From assembly GCA_025267735.1 (NCBI GenBank), contig CM046303.1:28372380-28436379 (forward strand): a stretch of 64,000 bases of DNA, in the 5' to 3' direction. Source of the DNA: Mactra quadrangularis. Its lineage: Eukaryota; Mollusca; Bivalvia; Venerida; Mactridae. Each line of letters opens with the position of its first letter. Within the stretch, counting starts at the first letter, position 1. A model generated the notes under the pieces. It searched no databases and was not told the DNA's origin. It saw nothing but the letters and a program-made list of their open reading frames with translations. A program made the position numbers and the translations under genes. Shown piece after piece: positions 44,203 to 54,180 of this stretch.

Positions 44203-44245
44203 CGTTAAACGTCGCAACCTTGCCGCTAAACGTCGCATTTAGTAG
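44203..44245. repeat. TAAACGTCGCAAC satellite, cluster 2 (two copies)
   Basis: GTTAAACGTCGCAACC and GCTAAACGTCGCATTTAG; the second copy ends in the same boundary sequence (TTTAGTAG) as cluster 3. Confidence 0.65.
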
Positions 44246-44324
44246 GAAGGTATAGTGTCGAGCCTAATCAACACACAAATATTACATAGGACAAATATGA
44301 CTTCAAATCAGCCACTCTTAGACT

Positions 44325-44465
44325 CATAGCAACCATCAACATATCCTTAGCAACCACCTCTTGGTCCATAGCAACCACTCTTACACCTTATGCCATTCGC
44401 CTTAAGGCCAAAAGTATCCACTATACTGTCCATAGCAACCGATTTGAGTTCCATAGCAACCGTAA
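44325..44465. repeat. Cluster of CATAGCAACC repeats
   Basis: About five copies of CATAGCAACC or CTTAGCAACC within 140 bp, irregularly spaced. On the minus strand each is GGTTGCTATG, a half-site like that of RFX factors. A 68-codon minus frame through it (VAM repeats) is regarded as incidental. Confidence 0.5.
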
Positions 44466-44644
44466 TTGCACCTTTAATATCCATTTTAATATCAAATGGA
44501 ATAACTCTCGCTGCCATAAACTTTATCTCAGCGTCTATTTTGATCATGTTCAACTTTCAAACTGGGTCATTTTTTGTTTGTAAAAAGCAGGGGCCATAAA
44601 TCGTGTGTCAAATACTGTAGACCAAAAATTCTGAATTTTTCTTT

Positions 44645-45010
44645 ATTAGCTCACCTGAGCTAGCTCAGGGTGATCTTTTAGGATCGTTGGACGTCCGGCG
44701 TCCATCGTTTGTCGCCCGTCTGACTACTGTTTGCGAACATTCTAGTGGATACATTTTTACCTCAATAATCATCAAACTTTGTGAGGATGATTGTCTACGT
44801 ATTTGATCGGATGAGTTCGAACATGGGTCATCTGCGTAGAAAAACTAGGTCACCGGAGCTTAAAATAGAAACATATTGTTAACAGTTTTGTGGCTATATT
44901 TTATACAAATACCATGGAAATTGGTTGGAAATTTTTATTTACTCTGATTATGTATAATTATTTCAGTGGTACCCCGGTTAGCGATAAAGGGCCATAACGA
45001 CCCTCTTGTT
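44645..45010. repeat. AGCTCACCTGAGC dispersed repeat
   Basis: Starts AGCTCACCTGAGCTAGC, contains CGTCCGGCGTCCATCG and ends GGGCCATAACGACCCTCTTG. I recall elements of this kind in many molluscan genomes; class uncertain. Confidence 0.5.
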
Positions 45011-45233
45011 TAATTTATGCTTGGCTTTCCTTAGCTACTTGAAATGATTCTGTTGTAAGAGAGTGGTAACTATTAAGTAATGACTATTCATAATCGACTG
45101 ACTTTAATTGGAATGCTATTTGATTTTAGTCATTAGCCGATCAAATCTCACCAACGTGTTTATAGAAATCTCAGAAATGAAAATATAGTAGACTTTGAAA
45201 GTATTTTATATATATACACGATGTAGGGCTGCT

Positions 45234-45497
45234 AAACGTCGCAACGCTACTAAACGTCTTAACCTTGACACTAAACGTCGCAACCTTGACACTAAACGTC
45301 GCAGCCTTTACACTAAACGTCGCAACCTTGACACTAAACGTCGCAACGCTACTAAACGTCTTAACCTTGACACTAAACGTCGCAACCTTGACACTAAACG
45401 TCGCAGCCTTTACACTAAACGTCGCAACCTTGACACTAAACGTCGCAACGCTACTAAACGTCGCAACATTGACACTAAACGTCGCGTTTAGTAGTAA
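45234..45497. repeat. TAAACGTCGCAAC satellite, cluster 3, with 102 bp higher-order unit
   Basis: Thirteen monomers of 21 or 18 bp. The order 18-21-21-21-21 repeats twice with matching private variants (CGTCTTAAC, CGCAGCC), giving a 102 bp higher-order unit. It ends in CTAAACGTCGCGTTTAG, a near-palindrome. Frames exist on both strands because the monomers are multiples of three; no gene is inferred. Confidence 0.85.
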
Positions 45498-45574
45498 GGT
45501 GTAAGCCACGGAAGTCAAGATATAATAGCTATACAACAGTTATAAGGCACGATTATAAGGCTAATGAAAATAGC

Positions 45575-45990
45575 TGGGCAAAATCCGAGTAGTCCACCTA
45601 ATCGGACCTACTTATTTGCATTCGGAACACCTCGACTTTTCATGAATAAATAATCTAGGAATGATTGTTTGGGGTCTATCCTGGCGACAAGGGTTTTTAC
45701 TACCTTCGCGAGGAGAAGCATGTAACGACCAAGAAAAAAGTTCTTATAGTATACACACAGATCTTAGTCAAAACATTTTCTATGTTATATATTTAACTAA
45801 ATATTGTTTATTCGTGGATTTGTTTACTTCAACTCCGGTCAAAGCATTTTGTTTGGGAATGTGACGAAAAGGTAGTTCCAACATGGCGTCTCAATATGTC
45901 CGATGTTATTCGTATCGAATGGCCGAGGAGTTCCGGATGACTTATTTGAAGAGTATGCAAGGGGAAATATCTGACTAATGTCACTTACAA
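45575..45990. repeat. AGGGACT-family element, copy 3, split by Mutator-like insertion
   Basis: AAAATCCGAGTAGTCCACC at the left and GCAAGGGGAAATATCTGAC at the right join into the sequence seen at 47205-47275. The intervening 321 bp is the element at 45619-45939. Confidence 0.7.
45619..45939. repeat. Mutator-like miniature element M5 (321 bp)
   Basis: Termini CATTCGGAACACCTCG and CGAGGAGTTCCGGATG, flanked by the perfect 9 bp duplication ACTTATTTG. The interior is the reverse complement of M1 at 9012-9382. Its 67-codon frame is not convincingly conserved. Confidence 0.8.
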
Positions 45991-46923
45991 TACACTCAGG
46001 GTCTACAGTCACGTGATCTATAAAAACAACTATTAAAGAACACAAATTTGTTTTCACCGATTTCTCTTTCCAGACAAAAAAAATGAAATCACGAAGCACA
46101 TAAAATAACTGCATGTTAAACTGTTCCTTCTCGAAAAATCACAATCGGTCCTGTACGGTTTGATCGTTAGTGAGATATAAATTGCACAAATATTGAATCG
46201 AGCGATAAACTAGTCATGCGCAAATATATTGAGCCGTGAAATTAGAGAAAACAAATACAACTGTCATTCTAATACTTGTATAGGCAGTTTGGAACTATGG
46301 AACATTGTAATTATTTATATGCACTTAATTATCTTTCTTATCTTGATTTCTTTATCTTGACGAATTCAAAAGCTTGTTTAAATGCTCACAATTACGTGAT
46401 TATATGCCCTGGTACAATATACATGCGCCTTATTTCTTTGGCAAGGTTTTTATTAGAAATAAGACCATTTAATATTCCTTTACGCTACATTCTGCTTCAT
46501 TACGCCACATTTACTATGGGACGCCGATGTTGTGCGTTAAACATAAGTCACTTGGTACTTCTAGCATCACGTGATCTATGTGATGGCAATGTAGTCTCGA
46601 CATTATTTATTGTAAGTACTCAATCATAACATGCTCATAACATTGAAATAGGAAATCAAAATGATAAAAGGACCAAATGTTATAATACTTGATCGAGAGC
46701 TCCCTACTCAAAGAACAATTCAGTTCCTAATAAGTAAGCATCTTAGAAACCCGAATAGATATGTATTGCATTATTTAATTATATCAATCACATCATAGAG
46801 ACATGCATGAGTACTCTACACATGTAACAAAAAATTGAGCTCTTGAGCATGGAGTCCATTGTCAAGTTTATAGCATTTAACCCGGATCAAGTGGATTCCG
46901 ACTTCGCGGTATGTTCATAATTA

Positions 46924-47279
46924 GGGACTTTAGTCAGTTATCTTTCCCTGATAAAACCTGAAGGAATCCAATTGGTAAGTATGTCCAATCATTTGGAATC
47001 TTTGGTTTTTATCATTGAAGTCCTATGTAAGGATAATAAAATATTTCATCTAAAATCTTTCTTGTTAATGAAGATATTAACAGAAGTGATGAATTCAGAT
47101 AGTTCTTTACCTTGAAAATACTTAGCTTGAATTTCAAACAAAAATGATTTCCAAAAAGTTATTAAAGACTAAGTTTGGTAAATTTGCATTGAACAGTAAG
47201 GATAAAATCCGAGTAATCCAACTAATTGGACCTACCTATTTGAAAAGTATACAAGGGGAAATATATGACTAAAGTCCCT
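46924..47279. repeat. Miniature element AGGGACTTTAGTCAG family, copy 2
   Basis: Inverted termini AGGGACTTTAGTCAGTTAT and ATATATGACTAAAGTCCCT, 356 bp, no coding capacity. Confidence 0.7.
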
Positions 47280-47569
47280 TATTCATCCATCCATTCCTGT
47301 ATTAAATGTTGATATTTACCTGGTATATATCTTCAATGTTTTTTCAAGCAAATCTGTAGTGTGGTCAAGTGGTTACATATAATTGCCAGAGAAGAACTAA
47401 AATAATTTGTTTGAAAGCAATATGCCCAAGAGTTGATGCAAATTAATCCACTAAAAAAAGATTAATCAACATGATGGCTGTGCAGACATATAGATTAGAT
47501 AGTTAGCCCAACAACATAATTATGTAGATCTGTACCAGGCCAATATCAACAATTATTGTTCGTAAAATT

Positions 47570-47770
47570 AACATTACGTGTTTGTGTAAACATTAAAATA
47601 AACTAATCCATTCCAAAGGTAGAAAATAATTGAAAACAAAAGTTGTATAGATCATTTTAACAAAATTAGTGTGGTTGATAAACCACCACTCAATAATGCT
47701 TGTCATGGACGAAATCTTTTCCATTACACCTACAAAACACTCGTTAAATATATTAAATTCAATACTAAAT
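47570..47770. repeat. Dispersed repeat R3, copy 2
   Basis: Direct-orientation relative of 34815-35035, sharing GTGTTTGTGTAAACATTAAA and AACAAAATTAGTGTGG. Confidence 0.45.
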
Positions 47771-49076
47771 AATATTTTATTGTCATGCTGATCACCCCAT
47801 GTCGTGGATTAGTTCATTGTATTGTTTATATAAACATTGTTATGTTTTTAGTACGAACTGTATACTAGTAGGGTTATTGATAGATATTTACTGTAACATC
47901 TTCATGTTAATGTACAAGGCGAAAGACATAGCTCTTTTTGCGCTTTTTTTCATCGGATTTGACAATATTTCAAACGATTTGTCGTACACACTAGATAAAG
48001 CTTATAGCATGAACAAATTATAACTTTTCACATCGGTTACTTCCCTCATTTTTCATCCTTTAAAAAAGGGGGAGGGGCGACCGCTGAGATATTTTAAGTA
48101 AAGGTATAGGTACGCTGAGTAAAATTATATTGTTAAGTTTCATTCAACTGTCAGTAGGGCATACATTAACCTCCCTGATTTAAATAGATGAGCAAAGAAG
48201 AACTGTACTGAGTATTTAAAGTCATAGGGAAAAACATGCGCCACTGGCAGTTGAATTAATTTTTACAATTACATCTACTAAATGTTGGAATCTACCTTTG
48301 AATATTATTTTTAGAGTTCCCAGTCTTATGATAATATTTAGGGAAACAAATCCTCGCTTAGTACAATAAGCTGAACATGATACAGTAAAATATCTACCTA
48401 GGTAGAAAAAAAACAAACACTTTGAAAGCACACCTTGTCATAGAGCATTTCATGCCCTGGTGTGCTAAAAGACCATGCAGTTGTAGTTTAATAGATATAA
48501 AATACATAAATATCATTCTGATCTTGTAGTCGTATGTATATGTTCATAAATAATGTCTGTGACTGTTGTTTTGTTCCTTCATTTGAATACATACACTGAC
48601 ATTTTCTATCAATCTTGCTTCACTACGAAGATATTACTGTTAATAGATCTGCAGAAAAATAAGAAATATACATTAACTACCATTAGGTTTAAGCACAATG
48701 TACTCGTATAAAGGAAGAATTCCCATAACGTGGATTTCAACTAGAAACTATACTAAAACCAAGAAACCCGTATTATTTGAAAAAAGGAAACATAATTTAA
48801 CATCGAATTCACTATACTCACAATATATTTTTGTTTTATTCAACATGAAAGCATATCGCCAGTACGGATGGGAGGTCACCGATTTACAATTGTGCTCATA
48901 TGGAACATATAAAGAATTCAAATTCATTTTATCTATCAGTTATACATTGTAAGAGATAATATTTCATTATACCAGTTATTCGTTATGAAAGTGAATTTCG
49001 TTTCAGCATCACATGAACTAAATTAGGGTTGAATGTCAAAGTTTTGAATCAAGTAGTTAAATGTTCTAGCAACTGT

Positions 49077-49310
49077 TTTTTTTCTTCTTTTTTTAACGTC
49101 GCATTTAACACATATATAGGTTAAATACACGACGGCCAACTCTTCCTACCATAGGTTTCCTGGACACTTTTTTCTCTCACCAGTACTAACTTACCCTACC
49201 ACGAGGCCGACAACTCATGTATAGGGTATGACCTGCCGCGACCGGGTTTCGAACCCGCGATCTCCGGATTCGAAGTCAGACATGCTAACCACTACGCCAC
49301 GGCCGCGGCT
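49077..49310 (-). repeat. tRNA-derived SINE, head type B
   Basis: Minus-strand head TGGCGTAGTGGTTAGCATG and GGGTTCGAAACCC, core GTCCAGGAAACC, then a 3' hairpin CGTCG/CGACG in the place of CGCCGT/ACGGCG in type A. Short flanking repeat AACTGT. Confidence 0.7.
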
Positions 49311-49922
49311 AACTGTGATTCAATACGTCATGTATTATCAAAAGTAATGATAAAATTGGTGTTCAATTTAAAAGATAATACTAATTTCAATGTACATGTT
49401 TACAAAGTTATGAATTTCTTTCCATTATAGCACCGATGTAATGATACCGTAATTGCTTATATTAGAAAATGAAATTTGGAAGTCGTGATTCAAAATCTGT
49501 ATTTTCATATGTGGTAATAAAATGTGTCCATTCCTTTAAAAGCTTGTAAAAGTTATATAGCTAATGAATTGGTTGATATGCTTAAACTTATGTTGAACAA
49601 AAGAAGAGTAAATTACATGTTATATGATACATTTAATATCCAAATTTCTTGGTAATCAATACTTTATTTGGTCATTTACTACTGTTATAATGTCACCTGA
49701 TATGCTTATTATTTAAATACAGCACAATGAAACGACAACCTCTATATATGGTAAAACATCACGATCATGGAAAGATATAACCTGTCGCATAGCCTGATTC
49801 GACAAAAATAGCTATATGCTTTCATAAAATTGTTTTCTTTTTAGATATTGTTTGTTGTATTCAATTGTCTATGCATAAATAGTAGTCATACATCAAGACA
49901 TTTCATTTCTTAGTAGGCATAC

Positions 49923-49963
49923 CACTTCTGCATGGCGAATTTCCCGATTTTTTTATCGAAGAA
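49923..49963 (-). CDS. Candidate exon of unrecognised minus-strand gene (c)
   Basis: On the minus strand, between GCTGTTTAG and TG|GTATGC, 41 nt reading FFDKKIGKFAMQK in the phase left by the candidate exon at 50054-50119. Short, with a weak polypyrimidine tract; low confidence alone. Confidence 0.3.
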
Positions 49964-50053
49964 CTAAACAGCTATTATTACACTTTAGTTCGAGTTTCAC
50001 TATAATGAAAAACTTCAATTTAAGGTACAAATATTACAAGATTAAATATTTAC

Positions 50054-50119
50054 CTTATCAAGATCCTGATCATCTGAAGTTGATTCGTGTTGAATAAATT
50101 GTGCGATGATTACTACATT
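50054..50119 (-). CDS. Candidate exon of unrecognised minus-strand gene (b)
   Basis: 66 nt on the minus strand between TTTAAATTACAG and GATAAG|GTAAAT, phase 0 to 0. It encodes 22 residues: NVVIIAQFIQH, then ESTSDDQDLDK. Both splice sites are good and the peptide is protein-like (hydrophobic, then acidic). No family is recognised. Confidence 0.42.
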
Positions 50120-50849
50120 CTGTAATTTAAACATTCTACAAAAACATAAAACAAAAGTTTAGTTTAAATAAATAAGTAAGACAATTTGATAAGTTGCTTT
50201 GAAAGTTTACATTATCTGACTTTATCAATCAGAAAGTTTGTGTTGAGCATTAAAACCTCAGAGATCATTTTCAAAAAAAATTTAATGAAAAATATTTTAA
50301 GTCAATTTCAAAATTTACATTCAAAGCCTAAAAGATATAATATCATATAATGATATGTTTTTCAGAAAGTGTTCATTATCCTACAAAATTGAAGAATATC
50401 ATAAATTGGTTTGACAACGCATGAAGGTATAATGAATGTTTCCTGCTTTTAACTTGATGATTTTTATCTTAAGCTATTTTTTGTGTGAAAATAACCACTA
50501 TTTTTATTTGCTAAATCCTCTCACTGATAAATGATGAAGCATTAGTAACCCAACATGTTATCCTATAGGAACGATAGATTAATAGGTAAACTATCCTGCT
50601 CACATGTTCCTGACCAATGGGTGTCTCTAGCATCCTATATCTTATTGTACGCGTCTCTAGCAACCTAGATTGTATTGTAGACATGTAAGTAACAGCTGTA
50701 GGTATTGATTCCGGTCTGATATGACAAATCCAAATTTAGGTTCTTCAAGAACTCATTTTTCTAATTTATGATAGTGCATAAACTCACACGCTTCAAAATA
50801 TTAATGCTTTCTTATTTTTGCATAGGGCGTAAATTTACGCACTTTTGAT

Positions 50850-51002
50850 ATGTTTTTATTCGGTAAATGCAGACGTCTCTTCAGAAGAGCTGGTAAAGTG
50901 ACGAATAGACAACTGTCGCTGTATGTAAACATCGAGTTTGAGCTAAAGTGGGAACGTGCTTTTAATGATTTGGGTATATCAGCAGTTCCTGAATTTTGTT
51001 AA
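50850..51002 (+). CDS. Small open frame, 50 codons
   Basis: Plus-strand ATG...TAA reading MFLFGKCRRLFRRAGK ... ELKWERAFNDLGISAVPEFC. The composition is protein-like, but there is no start context, homologue or neighbouring exon to support it. It may be chance. Confidence 0.2.
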   Translation: MFLFGKCRRLFRRAGKVTNRQLSLYVNIEFELKWERAFNDLGISAVPEFC

Positions 51003-51172
51003 AATCAGTACAAATTCTAATCATCTAATAAGCAAATTAGCCAAACACACGTGACACTAGGAAAATTTGCAGAATATATTTTATCAAATCAACAAGTGAT
51101 TATGCTTCCTTGAAATTCTGACTATAACATTATACTATCAAAATAATTGAGGAATAATTCCAATAAACTTAC

Positions 51173-51222
51173 CGCTAGCACGTATATCCAAAGGTCAGTT
51201 TTCCATTTAGTCGTAGAATTAA
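51173..51222 (-). CDS. Candidate exon of unrecognised minus-strand gene (a)
   Basis: The minus strand ends at the strong donor CTAGCG|GTAAGTTTA. Read in the frame that joins exon b, it gives STTKWKTDLWIYVLA and continues NVVIIAQ. The acceptor (TTGAG) is poor, so the 5' edge is uncertain, and it could instead be a 5' untranslated exon. Confidence 0.3.
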
Positions 51223-51473
51223 CTCAACATAGAACAAATTCAGTCACCTTTAACCCATCTTCATCCAAAGAAACCAGTACATACCTAGAATATATAACAA
51301 ACAAGGACCAGAGTTGCGTGACATGTGACCAAAATAATTCAAAATGGCAGATTTTCCCCTCGTTTTTATGAAGCAATAAAAGGAAAGTATACGCTATTTT
51401 AATAATAAATGCTGTTTGAATTTAGTAGTAGTAATACATCGTTAACATTTTACGAAGATTTCCTGCTGTTGGT

Positions 51474-51590
51474 TTACGTTATTTTTAGTCGTAAGACTTT
51501 ATAAATGAAGCCCGTTGCTAAATATGTGTCCATCTTGTAAAACTTTTTTGTCTTGTCCAATGCTATTGTTCCATAGACATCACTCACAAC
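51474..51590 (-). CDS. Candidate terminal exon of unrecognised minus-strand gene
   Basis: The minus-strand acceptor TTTTGTCTATTTCAG is followed by 38 codons and TAA: VVSDVYGTIALDKTKK ... GFIYKVLRLKIT. The strong acceptor and protein-like reading favour a real exon. Alternatively it ends at the weak donor AAC|GTAAAC. Upstream exons were not identified. Confidence 0.4.
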   Translation of the reverse strand, partial: VVSDVYGTIALDKTKKFYKMDTYLATGFIYKVLRLKIT

Positions 51591-52304
51591 CTGAAATAGA
51601 CAAAACAAGAAAAGAGAAACCCGAAAAAAATATATGTAACAAAACATGTATAGTATATTGAAGATAAATTATAAAAAGATAACAAAAAAAACGCTGAAAA
51701 AGAACTGGCATAAGAAGGAGATACGGAGCACGGACAAGCATGCATGAGGTACAAGGAGGGGCAGGGCAGGGATTTTTACTCCATGGGGGTATGTGGTCCG
51801 TTTAGGGCGGTCATTTCCGCTACCATTCCCACCTATTCACCAGGGCTATAGGAAGTCTCTGATCACCATTATTACAAGTTGGCTGGCTGGCTTACATGAA
51901 AATTAGTTGTATCTAGTTTAGACAAACTTATGAATACACGTACTTCCAAACCGACCTGTATCATGAAACATCCCCTTCCAGTCATCATTACATTCTTAGC
52001 CCCTAATAAAAATACAACAAACACTAAATCTAGACAGGCATTTTACCTATATATAAACTCTCCAGAACTTTTATATTCCCTTTCAAACTTACTCTATGGA
52101 TCAAATTACCCTTACCAAAAATATCCACCTTAACTAAGTAAAAGAGTACCGCATGCAGGTTGTTCCATGATCACCACACTTGTAATCAACGCCTTGTGAA
52201 ATTTATAAGCAATACCACGAGACTAAACCATATGTATTCATTATAGTTTCAACATTATTAAAAAGTTGTTTTATTGGTAATACACGAGAGTTTTGTTATA
52301 TTTA

Positions 52305-52586
52305 TTTATTTATTTGAGGTAACGCCGTATCAACATAATTTAGGTCATTTCACGGCGTCCAGCGCACCTAACCCAGCTTTACTCGACCATTGTCTATAAC
52401 CAGTACTCACCTACCCTTCCAAAAGGCCGGAAACTTCTCCATATTATCTAATCAATGGAGGAAAATCAACATATTTGTCAAATTTTCATGGAAGGGTATA
52501 ACCTCCCCGGGTTGGATTTCAACCCGCACCCCCTCGGGCACGAGTATCCAAATCCCGGCGCGCTACCAACTGCGCTATCGACCCGG
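52305..52586 (-). repeat. tRNA-derived SINE, head type A, copy 4
   Basis: Flanked by GTTTTGTTATATTTA and GTTTTGTTAAATTTA (14 of 15 match). Head, core and 3' hairpin as in the other type A copies. All four type A copies lie in the same orientation. Confidence 0.8.
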
Positions 52587-53049
52587 GTTTTGTTAAATTT
52601 AATTACATGTATACATATTCTCGTACAAGTATTTATATTATCAAAAACCTAGGCTGAATGAGGCTGACCTGCGTTAGTTTTTAATGTATGAAATTCTCAA
52701 TCACTTACAAAATGATTTTAAAATATCAATTACGACATAATGTCATGTCATCTACCACAAATATATACCTTTCATAAGTTGCTTATTGTTGATATGTTGA
52801 ATCTTAAAAACAGTTAAGATAACAAGCAAACAGTAATTAAAAACGGCAAGATATAAGACTATGTCCGTACGAACATTTAGAGGGGGTATATGGCCTCAAA
52901 TTATTTTGTAAGTATTGCAACTTAAAATGAACCAGATGAAGATGTTCTTTTTGCGATAGCGATCAATTGATTTGCTATAGATGATTGGGAGAAAGGTTAG
53001 ATTGTTTGTATTTTTTTTCTGTTTGATTTTTTTCTAAATCGGTCAAAAA

Positions 53050-53530
53050 ATAAGAGCACAGAAACCTGTTAAATGAGAAAGATGTGTTCGTGTTTTGTGA
53101 GGTTATGAGTTATATAACTTTACTGTATTTGTGTGTATATAGTAAACATATTTTGGGGTGTGGTATATAAAATAAGTTTGAAAGGGGACTTTTTCATGCC
53201 GATAGCTTGGGGACTAGAGAACTGTCTGCATTCATGGATTGTTATTTGTAATTACTCTGGCTGAGATGGAACCATTTGTCTCCAAATGAATGTGACTGTC
53301 ATTAAACCATTATGCAAAGAGTAAGTATGGGTTTTACTGATTGATACAGGGTTTGCAACAATGTTTATGTACATTGGATTTGTATATGTTCAGGTGGGCA
53401 ACAACCTGGCGGAACGAAGAATTTGAATGGTGAACAGATCAAGAATTATACAAATGCTGTATTATGTGCGATAGGGACAACTATTAAGTAAGGAAATTAG
53501 TTTTTAATATCTTGTGCGTAAGGTGACAGC
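53050..53530. repeat. Duplicated segment R4, copy 1
   Basis: Direct repeat of 53720-54180, sharing long blocks such as TTTGTGAGGTTATGAGTTAT and GCTTGGGGACTAGAGAACTG. No intact gene. Confidence 0.65.
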
Positions 53531-53719
53531 AAAATCATAGTAAAGACAAATTTAAATAAAGTTTTTGATCGATTACATTGTTTTGTAAGATCTTTTAAAA
53601 TGGATAATAGTCCCCCCTTTTTTGCATGAAAACAAAATGATTTTAAAACATTAATTACAACATAATGACATATTATACCATAAATACATAGCTTTCATAA
53701 TCCAAATCCGTCAAGAAAT

Positions 53720-54180
53720 AAGAGCACAAAAGCCTGTTGAATGAGATAAATGTGTTCGTGTTTTGTGAGGTTATGAGTTATATAACTTTACTGTATTTGT
53801 GTGTATATAGTAAACATATTTTAGGGTGTGGTATAAATAATAATTTTGAAAGGGGACTTTTTAATGCCAAAAGCTTGGGGACTAGAGAACTGTCTGCATT
53901 CAATTATTGTTATTTGTAATTAGTCTGACTAGAATAGAATCATTTGTCTCCAAATGAATGTGAATGTTATCGCACCATTTTGCGAGAAAATATGTGTTTT
54001 ATTGACAGATACGGGTTTACAACAATGTATTTGTAAATCGGATTTGTATATGTTCAAGAGGGCACAAATCGGGCGAAACTTAAATGGTGAAGAAAACAAT
54101 TATTATACAAATGCTATATCATGTACTCATACTGTTCAGTGTGTAAGGACGACAGTGACCATTCTTTAGTAAGGGAATTA
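53720..54180. repeat. Duplicated segment R4, copy 2
   Basis: Direct repeat of copy 1 with many substitutions. Frames of 60 and 71 codons here are not preserved in copy 1, which argues against coding. Confidence 0.65.

Larger units (their letters stand above)
40653..49922. other. Region after gene B without a confident gene
   Basis: Holds satellite clusters, SINE pieces and miniature elements listed separately. A 117-codon plus frame at 46276-46629 ends at a good donor-like ATT|GTAAGT but has no acceptor, homology or start evidence. 40653-41600, 42900-44200 and 48480-49070 show nothing I can name. Confidence 0.45.

Noticed and set aside
44347..44553. 68-codon minus frame with repeated VAM
   Set aside because: It follows from the GGTTGCTATG repeats; no splice signals or domain.
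45171..45536. 121-codon minus frame of VATFSVK heptads and its plus-strand partner of NLDTKRR heptads
   Set aside because: Produced by 18 and 21 bp satellite monomers, which keep all frames open; the other two clusters do not keep the frame.
46276..46629. 117-codon plus frame ending at a donor-like site
   Set aside because: No acceptor, start context, domain or paralogue could be found; kept only as a note.
53954..54169. Retroviral-type aspartic protease suggested by LLTDTG
   Set aside because: Only the short signature matches; no flanking protease, reverse transcriptase or integrase motifs were seen, and the frame is broken in the sister copy.
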